This document shows positions 1 to 8,507 of a DNA stretch of 64,000 nt, one piece after another. Each line of letters starts with the position of its first letter. The stretch's first letter is position 1. The position numbers and the translations under genes were made by a program. The DNA lies in NCBI GenBank assembly GCA_028278225.1, contig JANQEU010000045.1, forward strand, positions 186,001-250,000, given 5' to 3'. Below the pieces are notes generated by a model that saw nothing but the letters and a program-made list of their open reading frames with translations, did no database searches and was not told the origin of the DNA. The stretch is from Cyclobacteriaceae bacterium. Its GTDB lineage: Bacteria; Bacteroidota; Bacteroidia; Cytophagales; Cyclobacteriaceae.

Positions 1-198
1 ACCCTTGAACTGCTCCAGTGACCTGAATGCTTTGACAAATGTGTCTTGTGTAATTTCTTCCGCATCTTCCCTGTTTCTTACTATGAACAGTACGTAGTTG
101 AAAACACGTGTATTATACTTATCAATGAGCACAGCATAGTTGCGCCAGCTTCCTTTTCGGATCTTCTCAATCAGATGATCATCACTATGTATACCCAT
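1..198 (-). CDS. ECF RNA polymerase sigma factor, N-terminal fragment (cut by window edge)
   Basis: The first 66 codons read from an ATG at 198 to the window edge, so the C-terminal part with the region 4 helix-turn-helix lies outside. The visible part is sigma region 2: an N-terminal helix, then a segment with the core motif DAEEITQDTFVKAF (residues about 46-58), typical of extracytoplasmic-function sigma factors that bind core polymerase and the -10 element. The gene is divergent from the DUF6249 gene and has a 7-bp hairpin in its leader. In Bacteroidota such sigma factors often sit beside small DUF6249 membrane proteins. The family call is firm; the regulon cannot be known from here. Confidence 0.85.
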   Translation of the reverse strand, partial: MGIHSDDHLIEKIRKGSWRNYAVLIDKYNTRVFNYVLFIVRNREDAEEITQDTFVKAFRSLEQFKG

Positions 199-210
199 TG
201 GTAATACAGA

Positions 211-229
211 CTACTTCATTCAGAAGTAG
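211..229 (-). promoter_or_regulatory. Hairpin in the leader of the ECF sigma gene
   Basis: A perfect 7-bp inverted repeat (CTACTTC, loop ATTCA, GAAGTAG) begins 13 nt upstream of the sigma ATG at 198. It could be an operator or an RNA stem near the start codon. No function is demonstrated. Confidence 0.3.
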
Positions 230-315
230 GTTACGGAAATAAACCACATTTTTTGTAACCGCTCGAACAAGGCGGTAGTCAATAGATTCAAATCAAAGAT
301 CATAAATATACTTAG

Positions 316-669
316 ATGGAACCATTAATTGTTTTTCTGGCATTGTTTGCCACTATTTTCGGCATTTCTTATGTTTATCTGACCACCCGTAACAGGGAAA
401 GGCTGGCACTGATCGAAAAGGGCGTGGATGCATCTCTTTTTGCTACCAAGGGAACAAAATTTTCGATTGCAAAATTTATCCTCAACATCGGGTTGCTTCT
501 AGTTGGAATTGGGTTGGGAGCATTGATAGGAAACTTCCTTTCGGAATCGATGCGCATTGACGAGGAATTCGCCGTATTTTCCATGTTGTTCACTTTCGGC
601 GGACTGGGTTTGATCGTTGGGTTTTTCGTGACCCGAAGAATTGAAAAATCGGATAACAAAGATTCATAG
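316..669 (+). CDS. DUF6249-like small inner-membrane protein
   Basis: A 117-residue protein with an N-terminal membrane helix (about 3-23), a charged segment with RNRERLALIEKG (about 26-37), and two further hydrophobic helices (about 52-74 and 86-106), ending in a charged tail. This matches the DUF6249 pattern of small membrane proteins in Bacteroidota, function unknown. The gene is divergent from the ECF sigma gene with 117 bp between starts, and it is followed by a good intrinsic terminator. A role near sigma-factor control at the membrane is a guess from context only. Confidence 0.75.
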   Translation: MEPLIVFLALFATIFGISYVYLTTRNRERLALIEKGVDASLFATKGTKFSIAKFILNIGLLLVGIGLGALIGNFLSESMRIDEEFAVFSMLFTFGGLGLIVGFFVTRRIEKSDNKDS

Positions 670-705
670 CTTAAATACCCGGACTAACCGGTTCAAATTG
701 TGATT

Positions 706-734
706 GGCGCAACATAGTATGCGCCTGTTTTTTT
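706..734 (+). terminator. Intrinsic terminator after the DUF6249 gene
   Basis: Stem GGCGCA (706-711), loop of 8 nt, stem TGCGCC (720-725), followed by TG and a run of seven T. It lies 37 nt after the DUF6249 stop and ends transcription before the convergent LytTR gene. Confidence 0.8.
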
Positions 735-770
735 GTTCAAACAAAGTGGCAAAAGTGCTAGCCAATGATG

Positions 771-1625
771 CTATTCAACAAGCCGGCTTGAACTGTTCGA
801 CAGCCAAAGTTTTATGTCTTCGGTCATACTCCTGCTTCCGGTGATGGTATCGTTTGTGTCAAGCGTAAACCTGAATTCGCCATGTTTGCCGCGGGCATAG
901 CCTGCCAGATGCTCCCTATTGATAATATAGGATTTCTGAACCTTTAAGAAGCACGGGAATGGGAGTATTTTCTGAAGATCTGTCAGGGTACTTCGTACAA
1001 TGTGAATTTGCTTACCGGAATCTCGCATTTCAATTATCAATGTGTAGTTCCCATGCGCTTTTATGAAGGCAATATCTTCATGCCGGATGTTCAATTGCCC
1101 TGAAACCCCTCTGATCTCCAATATTCCGTCATTAACCGGCGGATCGGGATCTTTCACAACCAAATGGTCCTGAAAGTAGAATCCACCAAGCAAAATCCAG
1201 TAAATGAAAAAATTTAACCTCAGGTCCGCCAACAGGTAGATCGGAGACAGTTCCACCGTAGGATCCAGTATCCCAGGCCAAACCAGGTTATGCAGGTAAA
1301 CAAAAAGTACAGTTTGCATCAACCCCATTCCCACTGCACTGATCAGGTGTACCAAAATGAATTTTGTCGTTTGATGTACCGTGAACTTCCTGTATAACCA
1401 GTAAATAAGAGGCAGAAGCATCAGCCAAACCAGACTGCTGAACAATACACCGATACTGATTATTTTCCTGACCGCCAGATCCGGGTCCACCACAAATCTT
1501 TGAAAGAACCGGTAAACCAATAGCACAAGAGTTAGCAATCCAAGCGGCCTAAGATGCAACATCCAGTTTTTGTGGATGACACTATTTACATAAAGTTTTA
1601 CCATTTTTTGCTGCTGAACTGACAT
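771..1625 (-). CDS. Membrane-anchored LytTR DNA-binding regulator
   Basis: About 284 residues. The N-terminal half carries about four hydrophobic membrane helices; the C-terminal third is a LytTR domain with the typical pattern (DIAFIKAHGNYTLI, then FLKVQKSYIINREHL and a basic C-terminal segment). LytTR domains bind DNA direct repeats. With no receiver domain and no kinase gene next door, this is a one-component membrane regulator, so the signal must come through the membrane part. An upstream in-frame ATG at 1658 exists, but an AGGAGG site 7 nt before the ATG at 1625 supports the shorter start. It reads convergently to the DUF6249 gene. Confidence 0.8.
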   Translation of the reverse strand: MSVQQQKMVKLYVNSVIHKNWMLHLRPLGLLTLVLLVYRFFQRFVVDPDLAVRKIISIGVLFSSLVWLMLLPLIYWLYRKFTVHQTTKFILVHLISAVGMGLMQTVLFVYLHNLVWPGILDPTVELSPIYLLADLRLNFFIYWILLGGFYFQDHLVVKDPDPPVNDGILEIRGVSGQLNIRHEDIAFIKAHGNYTLIIEMRDSGKQIHIVRSTLTDLQKILPFPCFLKVQKSYIINREHLAGYARGKHGEFRFTLDTNDTITGSRSMTEDIKLWLSNSSSRLVE

Positions 1626-1731
1626 GGTGCAACCTCCTGGATTACCCTCTTTGCACAACTTTCTCCACCAATTTACACAATGGAGCCGAAAACAGCCTTA
1701 ACTATACCATTGTATGCAAGGTGCATATATC

Positions 1732-3942
1732 TTATAAATCCCTAATACCCAATTTCAGACCATGGTGATAAGCCGGCAATTTTCGCAACCGGATTCCCGA
1801 TGCGGCGTAAATGGCATTCGCAATAGATGGGGCTATTGACGGATAGGGGGGTTCACCGGCTCCCCTGGGATTTTCCTTGCTGGCTATTACCTCAAGATCG
1901 GCTTGAGGGTAATGCGATATACGCCCCCAGGAAAGATCTTGAAAATTGCTCTGCTTTACCCTGCCGGCATGGTACGTGATTTCATTATGGAAAACTGTTG
2001 CTATTCCATCCATAATGGCACCTTCCATTTGGGCTATTACACCATCGTGATGTACAACCTCGCCGCAATCCAAAACACTCCAAATTTTCAATATCGTCAC
2101 TTCAGACGAAGTAACGTTTACCTCCGTTATACTGGCAGAATACGCATTTTTATAAATTGAAAATGCTATCCCCCTACCCCTGCCGGAAGGAAGTTTCTCC
2201 CCCCAGTTAGCCTTCTGAGCCACTTTGTCAATCACATTTTTTAAGCGTCCCAGGTTGACCGTTACATTTCCCCTCCAGCCCCTTAATGGCAAAGATGTGG
2301 TAATGTCACCCGATCCCGGACCTATCAAATCAATCATTAAGTCCAGTGTATCCATTTTAAGGGTGTAAGCCAGCTCATCTATCCAACAATTAACTACAAA
2401 CGAATTATAAGAATGCGCTACGGACCTCCACGAACCGATTCTCACCGCAGTCTTTAATGCTCCCCAGGATATCCTGATATTTGAAACATTGAGTGGAATG
2501 TCAGCTGCTCCCTGCACCTCATATATCGGACCGCCTCCTATAGGTTGTGTATAAATCTCATGAATCCAGGAATGCACTTTATCAGTTCCCAGATGAGCTT
2601 TCAACCTGTGTATTGAAATACTCCGGAAAAAGTCATGCCGAATGTCATCTTCACGAGACCAGACCACCTGGATCGGAACTCCAGCTTTTTTTGATACAAT
2701 AGCTGCCTCGATTGCATAATCAATGGCAAGTCTCCTGCCAAAACCTCCTCCAACTAAGGTGGGGATAACGGTCACCTTAGTCCTGGGTATTTTGAAAATT
2801 CCGCTGACAGACTCCTGAATGAACCTTGGTACCTGTGTCGGGCCTACTAAAAGTGCTTTTTCATCCGTAACATGGGCAGTAAAATTCATCGGTTCCATGC
2901 AGACATGAGCCAGAAAAGGCAGGCGATAGTCACCCTCCACAGTCTTTTGACTGGTTTCTTCTGATTCTTCAAGGCTGCCGCTTTCCCTGAGGATGACAGA
3001 CGAACCCGATGCATCAATAGAGATTCCCCCACTATCCTTATCCTGATTTTCTCCGAAATCCCAGGTGATACTTAGTGCTTCTTTTCCTTTCATCGCCGAC
3101 CATGTGTTGTCAGCTACAACCGCAATCCCCCCGACTACTTCTGCATAATTGTCTCCACCAGGAATAAATGAGGGTATCTCTACGATCTGAGACACACCTG
3201 ACATCTTAAGTGTATTTTCCGCGTCATAATCTTTGTACTTTCCTTTATAGACAGGACATCTGGCTATGCAAGCATACTTCATGTTTTCCATCCTGACATC
3301 CAATCCATAGCCGGCTTTACCTGTGACTATTCTTTCCAGATCGGGATTTTTTACATTGCCTCTGAATGGATAGGTCTCTCTGTCCTTCAGCTCAATCTCC
3401 GTGGGGACTGCCATTCCTTTCAGTTCTGGTAAGATTTGATGCCAACTGATTGTTTTATTGGCATTTTTAAGTGAGGCTTTCCCATTGGCTATGATGATCA
3501 TACCGGAAGGTTCTTTCCAGCGTTGCGAAGCGGCTGCTCTCAGCATCTCCCTGACCGTAGCTCCTGCTTTTCTCATCAGCTGAAAGTAATCGGCAACGCT
3601 GTCACTACCCGCAGCTGCCATACCCCCCAATCCGGGATCAGCGGCCCCTTGCTTCACTGTAACATTTTTCAAATCCAGGTCAAGCTCCTCTGCCAGTAAC
3701 AAAGGAAGCGACGTCCTTACACCTTGTCCCATCTCCGGGACGGGTGCGATTATTATGATCTCCCCTGTTGAGGTGATTTCCAAAAACGGTGTTTTAAAAT
3801 CAACCTGTTGAATATTATCATCATCAGGTTCATTTTGTTCAGGTTGCGGTTTGTCCCGGCAGGAAAATAATTCTAATCCCAGGATAAAGCCTGAACTTCC
3901 CGTCATGGAAAGGTTAACAAATTTTCGCCTGGTCAGTTTCAT
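1732..3942 (-). CDS. Xanthine dehydrogenase family molybdopterin-binding subunit (IorB-like)
   Basis: A 736-residue large subunit of a molybdenum hydroxylase, closest in pattern to the beta subunit of isoquinoline 1-oxidoreductase or membrane aldehyde dehydrogenases. The N-terminus has a twin-arginine motif (TRRKF, residues 4-8) and ends in a lipobox-like LFSC (Cys28), so folded export and perhaps lipid anchoring are expected. Molybdopterin-site motifs are visible: GGGFGRRL, GSWRSVAHSYNSF, and near the C-terminus GAGEPPYPSIAPS with the catalytic glutamate at about 697. Such enzymes need a [2Fe-2S] partner and an electron acceptor; neither is encoded next to it. The substrate is unknown. A strong inverted repeat lies just upstream of its start, and the divergent AraC gene may control it. 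Confidence 0.87.
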   Translation of the reverse strand: MKLTRRKFVNLSMTGSSGFILGLELFSCRDKPQPEQNEPDDDNIQQVDFKTPFLEITSTGEIIIIAPVPEMGQGVRTSLPLLLAEELDLDLKNVTVKQGAADPGLGGMAAAGSDSVADYFQLMRKAGATVREMLRAAASQRWKEPSGMIIIANGKASLKNANKTISWHQILPELKGMAVPTEIELKDRETYPFRGNVKNPDLERIVTGKAGYGLDVRMENMKYACIARCPVYKGKYKDYDAENTLKMSGVSQIVEIPSFIPGGDNYAEVVGGIAVVADNTWSAMKGKEALSITWDFGENQDKDSGGISIDASGSSVILRESGSLEESEETSQKTVEGDYRLPFLAHVCMEPMNFTAHVTDEKALLVGPTQVPRFIQESVSGIFKIPRTKVTVIPTLVGGGFGRRLAIDYAIEAAIVSKKAGVPIQVVWSREDDIRHDFFRSISIHRLKAHLGTDKVHSWIHEIYTQPIGGGPIYEVQGAADIPLNVSNIRISWGALKTAVRIGSWRSVAHSYNSFVVNCWIDELAYTLKMDTLDLMIDLIGPGSGDITTSLPLRGWRGNVTVNLGRLKNVIDKVAQKANWGEKLPSGRGRGIAFSIYKNAYSASITEVNVTSSEVTILKIWSVLDCGEVVHHDGVIAQMEGAIMDGIATVFHNEITYHAGRVKQSNFQDLSWGRISHYPQADLEVIASKENPRGAGEPPYPSIAPSIANAIYAASGIRLRKLPAYHHGLKLGIRDL

Positions 3943-3950
3943 TTTGAAAA

Positions 3951-3980
3951 ATAATCGGATAGATCACTATCACCGATTAT
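3951..3980. promoter_or_regulatory. Inverted repeat upstream of the molybdoenzyme gene
   Basis: ATAATCGG (3951-3958) pairs perfectly with CCGATTAT (3973-3980), and ATAG/CTAT pairs inside, leaving a two-base bulge and an ATCA loop. It lies 9 to 38 nt before the molybdoenzyme ATG at 3942 and about 200 bp from the AraC start. It could be an operator or a leader hairpin covering the ribosome site. Confidence 0.4.
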
Positions 3981-4175
3981 ACTAAGAAATTAGTCTGAAG
4001 ATAAACGTGTTAAACAATTTGTGACCAACAGGAGAAAATCTTACATGAAATGGAGATGGTCTCATCATGTATGAAAGTATTGATCCATAATGCCCGCAGG
4101 GAGTAAAAGATTTATCTCCCGGACGTTCCTTCCTTTGATCAAAAGCCCTTAGCTTTAATTTAACCAAGTTTCTCA

Positions 4176-4979
4176 ATGATCTACCAGGAATACACCCCCG
4201 ATACGCAACTGGCCCGGTATATCCAGTTAATCTGGATCATGGAAACTTCTGACTTTACATCCGTCCCAAGGGAGAGGATCATGCCTGATGGCATTGTGGA
4301 ATTTGTTTTTCACTTTGGTACTCCGTTTGCCACATTTCAACCCGGTAGTGATCCGCAATTGCAGGAATTCGGCTTTGCCGTATCCCAGGTAAAGAAGTAT
4401 ATCGAAATCGAGCCTACGGGTAAAGTCGGTATCATGGGGGTGAGGTGCTTCCCATGGGGTGCTCACCATTTCTTCAGGGAGTCCATATACAGTTTTTCTG
4501 ACCTGAGCATTTCCCTGGAACACCTGTGGGGTAATGAGCAAAACGGACTGATCGAAAAGATAATCCTGGCTCAAAATAACCGGGACAGAGTTGATATAAT
4601 TGAAGAATTCCTGTTGAGACAACTTCGAAAAAATCATCATGGTGACGGAGCAACAGATGAAATCATCCGACACATAAGATATTCCGGTGGTAATGGGTCC
4701 GTCGAAGACATCTGCTCAAAATTTGGACTCACCAGGAGAACGCTGGAAAGGAAATTCATAAATACGATTGGAATTAGCCCCAAGCTTTTTTCAAGAATAT
4801 CGAGGTTCCTGAACCTGTGTCACCACCTGGAAAATCACAGTCATAAATCACTTACCGAGATCACCTACGAATGTGGATACTATGATCAGGCTCATTTTAT
4901 CCGTGAGTTTAAAGCGTTTTCAGGTCTGACCCCCAAAGAATTCTTCCGGACCCGGAAGATCGCTTTTGCCGACCTGTAG
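4176..4979 (+). CDS. AraC family transcriptional regulator
   Basis: 267 residues. The N-terminal 130 or so form a DUF6597-like sensor domain (begins YQEYTPDTQLARYIQLIW); the C-terminal 100 are an AraC double helix-turn-helix, with SVEDICSKFGLTRRTLERKF as first HTH and the family signature GYYDQAHFIREFKAFSGLTPKEFF as second. It is divergent from the molybdoenzyme gene and 72 bp upstream of the VOC gene, so either may be a target. The ligand is not known. Confidence 0.88.
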   Translation: MIYQEYTPDTQLARYIQLIWIMETSDFTSVPRERIMPDGIVEFVFHFGTPFATFQPGSDPQLQEFGFAVSQVKKYIEIEPTGKVGIMGVRCFPWGAHHFFRESIYSFSDLSISLEHLWGNEQNGLIEKIILAQNNRDRVDIIEEFLLRQLRKNHHGDGATDEIIRHIRYSGGNGSVEDICSKFGLTRRTLERKFINTIGISPKLFSRISRFLNLCHHLENHSHKSLTEITYECGYYDQAHFIREFKAFSGLTPKEFFRTRKIAFADL

Positions 4980-5051
4980 CATATTGTCGCGTTTGTACAA
5001 TTAGAAATCCGATGATTTGCTGTTCTTGGCATCAAACAATTAACTGAAGTC

Positions 5052-5420
5052 ATGGAAAATATCATAGGGTGGTTTGAGATCCCGGCAACGGATATGCAAC
5101 GAGCAAAAGATTTTTACAGTATAGTATTCGGAGTGGAGTTAAAGGATGCCGGTTATGGTGACGACGAAATGGCACTTTTTCCATCTGATAATCAAAATGT
5201 ATCTGGAGCTATTGTAAAAGGCGAGATGAGAGTCCCGGATAGCAACGGCGTTCTGATCTATTTTCGCGGTGGAAAAGACCTTGAACTACCGCTCTCCAGG
5301 GTCGAGGATGCAGGAGGTAAGGTATTGTTTCCGAAAACATTGATTATGCCGGAAGCGGGATACTTCGCCATATTTCTGGATACCGAAGGAAACAAAATTG
5401 GCATTCACTCAATGGAATAG
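5052..5420 (+). CDS. VOC family protein (glyoxalase / bleomycin-resistance fold)
   Basis: 122 residues with two beta-alpha-beta-beta-beta halves typical of the vicinal oxygen chelate fold: it opens with IIGWFEIPATDMQRAKDFY and ends in FAIFLDTEGNKIGIH. This subgroup resembles the 27 kDa-antigen or CFP30B-like glyoxalase proteins, whose substrates are mostly unknown. It starts a tight three-gene run with the next two genes (3-nt gap, then an ATGA overlap) and follows the AraC regulator, a common pairing in Bacteroidota. Confidence 0.85.
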   Translation: MENIIGWFEIPATDMQRAKDFYSIVFGVELKDAGYGDDEMALFPSDNQNVSGAIVKGEMRVPDSNGVLIYFRGGKDLELPLSRVEDAGGKVLFPKTLIMPEAGYFAIFLDTEGNKIGIHSME

Positions 5421-5423
5421 GAT

Positions 5424-5750
5424 ATGAAAAAAGTATATTTAGGTACCATTACAGGTCTTTTGCTGGGATTGCTGGACGGGCTTTCGGCTATCCCCAATCC
5501 GGAAGCACAGGAAATGCTGATGACAATCATCATATCAGCCTCAATCAAAGGTGTGATCACAGGTGTAATAGTTGGGTTAATCGCAGGAAAGGTTACTTCT
5601 GTTTCTCACAATGTGATCATGGGAGCAGTTGTAAGTGTTATCCTGTCCGCCCTGGCAGCAATTCCATCAGGAGCCTATTTTGAAATTATAGTTCCCGGAA
5701 TAATAATCGGCATAGTTCTGGGATTCGTAGTTGGCAGATACGGCAAATGA
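5424..5750 (+). CDS. Small glycine-rich membrane protein
   Basis: 108 residues, almost wholly hydrophobic, with about four helices rich in small residues (GLLLGLLDGL, GVITGVIVGLIAG, GAVVSVILSAL, GIIIGIVLGFVVG). It resembles small uncharacterised inner-membrane proteins; no functional motif is seen. It starts 3 nt after the VOC gene and its stop overlaps the next start in ATGA, so the three are probably translated together. Confidence 0.65.
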   Translation: MKKVYLGTITGLLLGLLDGLSAIPNPEAQEMLMTIIISASIKGVITGVIVGLIAGKVTSVSHNVIMGAVVSVILSALAAIPSGAYFEIIVPGIIIGIVLGFVVGRYGK

Positions 5751-6322
5751 AACAGTTTGACTCAGGATCAATGAAGCTGAAAACGGGCATTTTTCTGGTG
5801 CTTGTCGGATGTACTGTCTTTCAGTCCGTGGCACAAACAATGAGTAATCAAGCTCAGGATCAGACGAACTACATTGGGGTCATTGCCGGATACTTGAGTG
5901 GCTCCTGGAAAAGTAATCCGGATGCTTGTATCGGGATCGGTGAAGCAAACAAAGTGAATAAGGTCGTACTGGATAGCAATTTCTTCCTTATGGAAACCAA
6001 GGCCACTTTTGATGTCGAAGAGAACAACAGGCATGAGGACAAAAAGTTCATCAGCTACAACAAACTAACCGATAAGCTGATACTTCGTGAATTTCATAGT
6101 GAAGGGTTCGTCAACGAATATGAAGTGGACAGCATGTCTACTGACCTGAAATATATCGTTTTTCTTTCCAGGGCACTTGAAAATATGCCGGATGGATGGA
6201 AAGCAAGGATGACTATCCAGATAATCGATGACGGTAATTACAGGGAACAATTCGATATGGCACGCCCCGGAGAACCCTTCAGGCAGTACGTGGTTGCAGC
6301 CTGGAGAAGAAGCGCCGACTGA
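5747..6322 (+). CDS. Secreted protein of unknown function
   Basis: 191 residues. A signal peptide begins MKLKTGIFLVLVGC and ends near SVAQ, so the mature protein is periplasmic or exposed. The mature part starts with a segment on an about 10-residue strand pattern (YLSGSWKSN) and looks like a lipocalin or DUF1579-like beta barrel, but this is a weak match. The ATG at 5747 overlaps the previous stop (ATGA); an internal ATG at 5771 sits exactly at the signal peptide and may be the true start. It ends 48 bp from the convergent serine hydrolase. Confidence 0.6.
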   Translation: MKQFDSGSMKLKTGIFLVLVGCTVFQSVAQTMSNQAQDQTNYIGVIAGYLSGSWKSNPDACIGIGEANKVNKVVLDSNFFLMETKATFDVEENNRHEDKKFISYNKLTDKLILREFHSEGFVNEYEVDSMSTDLKYIVFLSRALENMPDGWKARMTIQIIDDGNYREQFDMARPGEPFRQYVVAAWRRSAD

Positions 6323-6370
6323 GCCTTGCGACATTTTCGGAAAAAGAATCCACATTGCACGATCTGCTTT

Positions 6371-7717
6371 TCACTTTATGATCCGCTCCCCCTTCATGTT
6401 AGGATTGTATTCCCAACAAGCGTGTGTCACCATTCCGTTGCTGTCTCTCTCCATGATCAGACTTGTCCAGAAAAAACGATTGAAGAACCGGTCTTCTCCA
6501 AGAGGGATCAGAGGTATTTGATAATTGGGATATCCGCCCTCGTAAATAATCATTCTATTCTTCTCTAAAAGCTCAAACGTATAGTATGGAAATTTATACG
6601 TTCCCACAATTGACCTTATCCGATCATTACTAATGTCAATTGGATTTAATGATTCAAAGCGCTCCGTTTCGTGGCCTATGATCATTCCCGCTATTCCATC
6701 TCCTATAGATGTGGCCAAAGGGATATGATTGTTCCCGAGAACAATTATTACCAGGTTTTTCTCCGGGAAATGCGCCAAATAAGCGCTGAACCCGGGACTG
6801 TTACCATTGATGTAAATAGCTTCTTCTCCTAATTTTTCCTGAACAAACCATCCGTATTTATTAGATAACATTTTGTCTACTGAAGCCTTACTCAAAACCC
6901 GTCCACCCATCAGTTCATTTATCCATTTCAGCAAATCAACGGTTGTTGAATATAGCGATCCGTTACCTGTTTTAACAGACCAGTCCAGGTACGGGGCGAT
7001 CTCAACTGAGGTATAGCCGCCTGCCGGGACGTACCCGGTGGCCAGATTCCCGATCAATTCGCCTGCGTTTGCATGATGTCCGCTATTCATCATGCCAAGT
7101 GGTTGGAAAATGTTTTCATACAGGAATGTTCCGTAATCCTGCTCCGAGACTACTTCGATTAATGCAGCCAGAATGTTATAATTCGAGTTACTGTACGAGT
7201 ATTTTTCACCGGGTTCATATGAAAGTTCAAAATCTTTGATTACTTCTATAAGAGTAGAGGGAGTCTGAGGATTTCTTTCCAGCTCTTTGTAAATACTCTG
7301 ACGATTAATATCAGGAATTCCCGAATGATGGTTCAGTAAATGATGAATTGTCACTTTTTCGAAGTTGCTTAACTCAGGTATGTACTTCGAAATTGAATGA
7401 CTGATATCTAAGGAACCTCTTTCCTCCAGCATCAGGACTGACGCCGCCGTAAATGTTTTGGATAAAGAAGCTATTTGAAATTTGGTCTTTGAAGAATTGG
7501 GAATCCCAAAAGAGATATTTGCCTGACCATATCCCTTATCCACCAAAATCTGACCATTACTTTCTACCATTATGGAGCCGCTGAAATTATTTCCTTCGAT
7601 CAGGGGTTTTAAATACGCATCGATCCTGCTCTCAAGGTTCGGATCCTGTGCATTTGCAGTGACAACGATTACAGCCAGACTCAGAAACACCAGTGATTTC
7701 GACACACCAATTTTCAT
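6371..7717 (-). CDS. Beta-lactamase family serine hydrolase (class C / PBP4*-like), exported
   Basis: 448 residues with a signal peptide (residues 1 to about 24, ending ANAQ). The active-site tetrad SLSK is at 84-87 (nucleophile Ser84, general base Lys87) and the second element YSN at 175-177; the third box is represented by a degenerate NSPGF segment near 310. The C-terminal 100 residues form an extra lipocalin-like region often found in these esterase or D-amino-peptidase relatives. Likely substrates are peptides or esters in the periplasm rather than antibiotics. It stands alone, convergent with the preceding gene. Confidence 0.87.
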   Translation of the reverse strand: MKIGVSKSLVFLSLAVIVVTANAQDPNLESRIDAYLKPLIEGNNFSGSIMVESNGQILVDKGYGQANISFGIPNSSKTKFQIASLSKTFTAASVLMLEERGSLDISHSISKYIPELSNFEKVTIHHLLNHHSGIPDINRQSIYKELERNPQTPSTLIEVIKDFELSYEPGEKYSYSNSNYNILAALIEVVSEQDYGTFLYENIFQPLGMMNSGHHANAGELIGNLATGYVPAGGYTSVEIAPYLDWSVKTGNGSLYSTTVDLLKWINELMGGRVLSKASVDKMLSNKYGWFVQEKLGEEAIYINGNSPGFSAYLAHFPEKNLVIIVLGNNHIPLATSIGDGIAGMIIGHETERFESLNPIDISNDRIRSIVGTYKFPYYTFELLEKNRMIIYEGGYPNYQIPLIPLGEDRFFNRFFWTSLIMERDSNGMVTHACWEYNPNMKGERIIK

Positions 7718-7913
7718 AGCAAGGAGATTTGAATGATAAAAGTTAATTTAACAAAACTCATTATTCTTTCCGGTTTCGTATTTACCGGTATGAAATTATG
7801 CGCAGGATCCAGGGAATATTTCAAAACAATTAACTGATTAATCAAAATAATTACTGTATTTCGCCCAAACGAGCTGTTATTGTTGTTGCAGTTCATTTTT
7901 GCAAAATGACGGC

Positions 7914-8489
7914 ATGGATAACCTTATAACCGAAATCAAAAAATGTACGGTCTGCGAGCCACACCTTTCCGAAGGTGTTAATCCGGTCTTTTCAGTTCAC
8001 AAGGACAGCAAGATTGCAATCGTAGGTCAGGCTCCCGGTAGAATAGTGCATCGGACAGGCGTCCCTTGGGATGACAGGAGTGGTGACCGTTTGAGAGAAT
8101 GGCTCAAGATAGATAAATCAGTTTTTTACAACTCTGAAATCATCGCTTTGATCCCTATGGGTTTTTGCTATCCGGGAAAAGGGAAAACCGGTGACCTCCC
8201 ACCAAGACCCGAATGCGCTCCCTTGTGGCATAAAAAGCTATTTGAACACATGAAAAGATTAAAACTGATCATCCTGGTCGGTGCGTATGCGCATGAATAT
8301 TACCTGGAACACAAGCGTATGAAGACCCTTACGGAGACCGTGAAAAACTATGGGGTATACCTCCCGGAGTTTTTTGTTTTACCACACCCCTCACCGAGAA
8401 ATAATATCTGGATAAAAAAGAACCCCTGGTTCGAAAATGATCTGCTTCCCGAATTGGGAAAAACCGTTAACCGGTTACTTGGACGGTGA
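7914..8489 (+). CDS. Uracil-DNA glycosylase superfamily protein
   Basis: About 191 residues. Motif 1 is GQAPGR (after KIAIVG) and motif 2 is HPSPRNNIW near the C-terminus, both as in the UDG fold; the loop with PPRPECAPLWHKKL is typical of a small UDG-like clade. Two cysteines near the start (CTVC) are present, but not the full four-cysteine iron-sulfur set of family 4/5 enzymes. Base-excision repair of uracil is the likely role, but activity is not certain for this clade. A TTG at 7899 is an in-frame alternative; the ATG at 7914 is preferred. Confidence 0.8.
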   Translation: MDNLITEIKKCTVCEPHLSEGVNPVFSVHKDSKIAIVGQAPGRIVHRTGVPWDDRSGDRLREWLKIDKSVFYNSEIIALIPMGFCYPGKGKTGDLPPRPECAPLWHKKLFEHMKRLKLIILVGAYAHEYYLEHKRMKTLTETVKNYGVYLPEFFVLPHPSPRNNIWIKKNPWFENDLLPELGKTVNRLLGR

Positions 8490-8507
8490 TATTATCTGTT
8501 CTCATAT

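Noticed and set aside
258-276. ACCGC/GCGGT hairpin upstream of the DUF6249 gene
   Set aside because: Only five base pairs with a nine-nt loop; not above chance.
3982-4176. A 64-residue minus-strand frame between the molybdoenzyme and AraC genes
   Set aside because: It has no family signature or ribosome site, and it ends at the AraC start region. It is best read as intergenic DNA.
4227-4673. A 148-residue minus-strand frame inside the AraC gene
   Set aside because: It lies fully within a well-supported AraC gene and shows no domain.
7714-7896. A 60-residue minus-strand frame upstream of the serine hydrolase
   Set aside because: Low-complexity start, no family, and it overlaps the serine hydrolase start. 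Promoter DNA is more likely.
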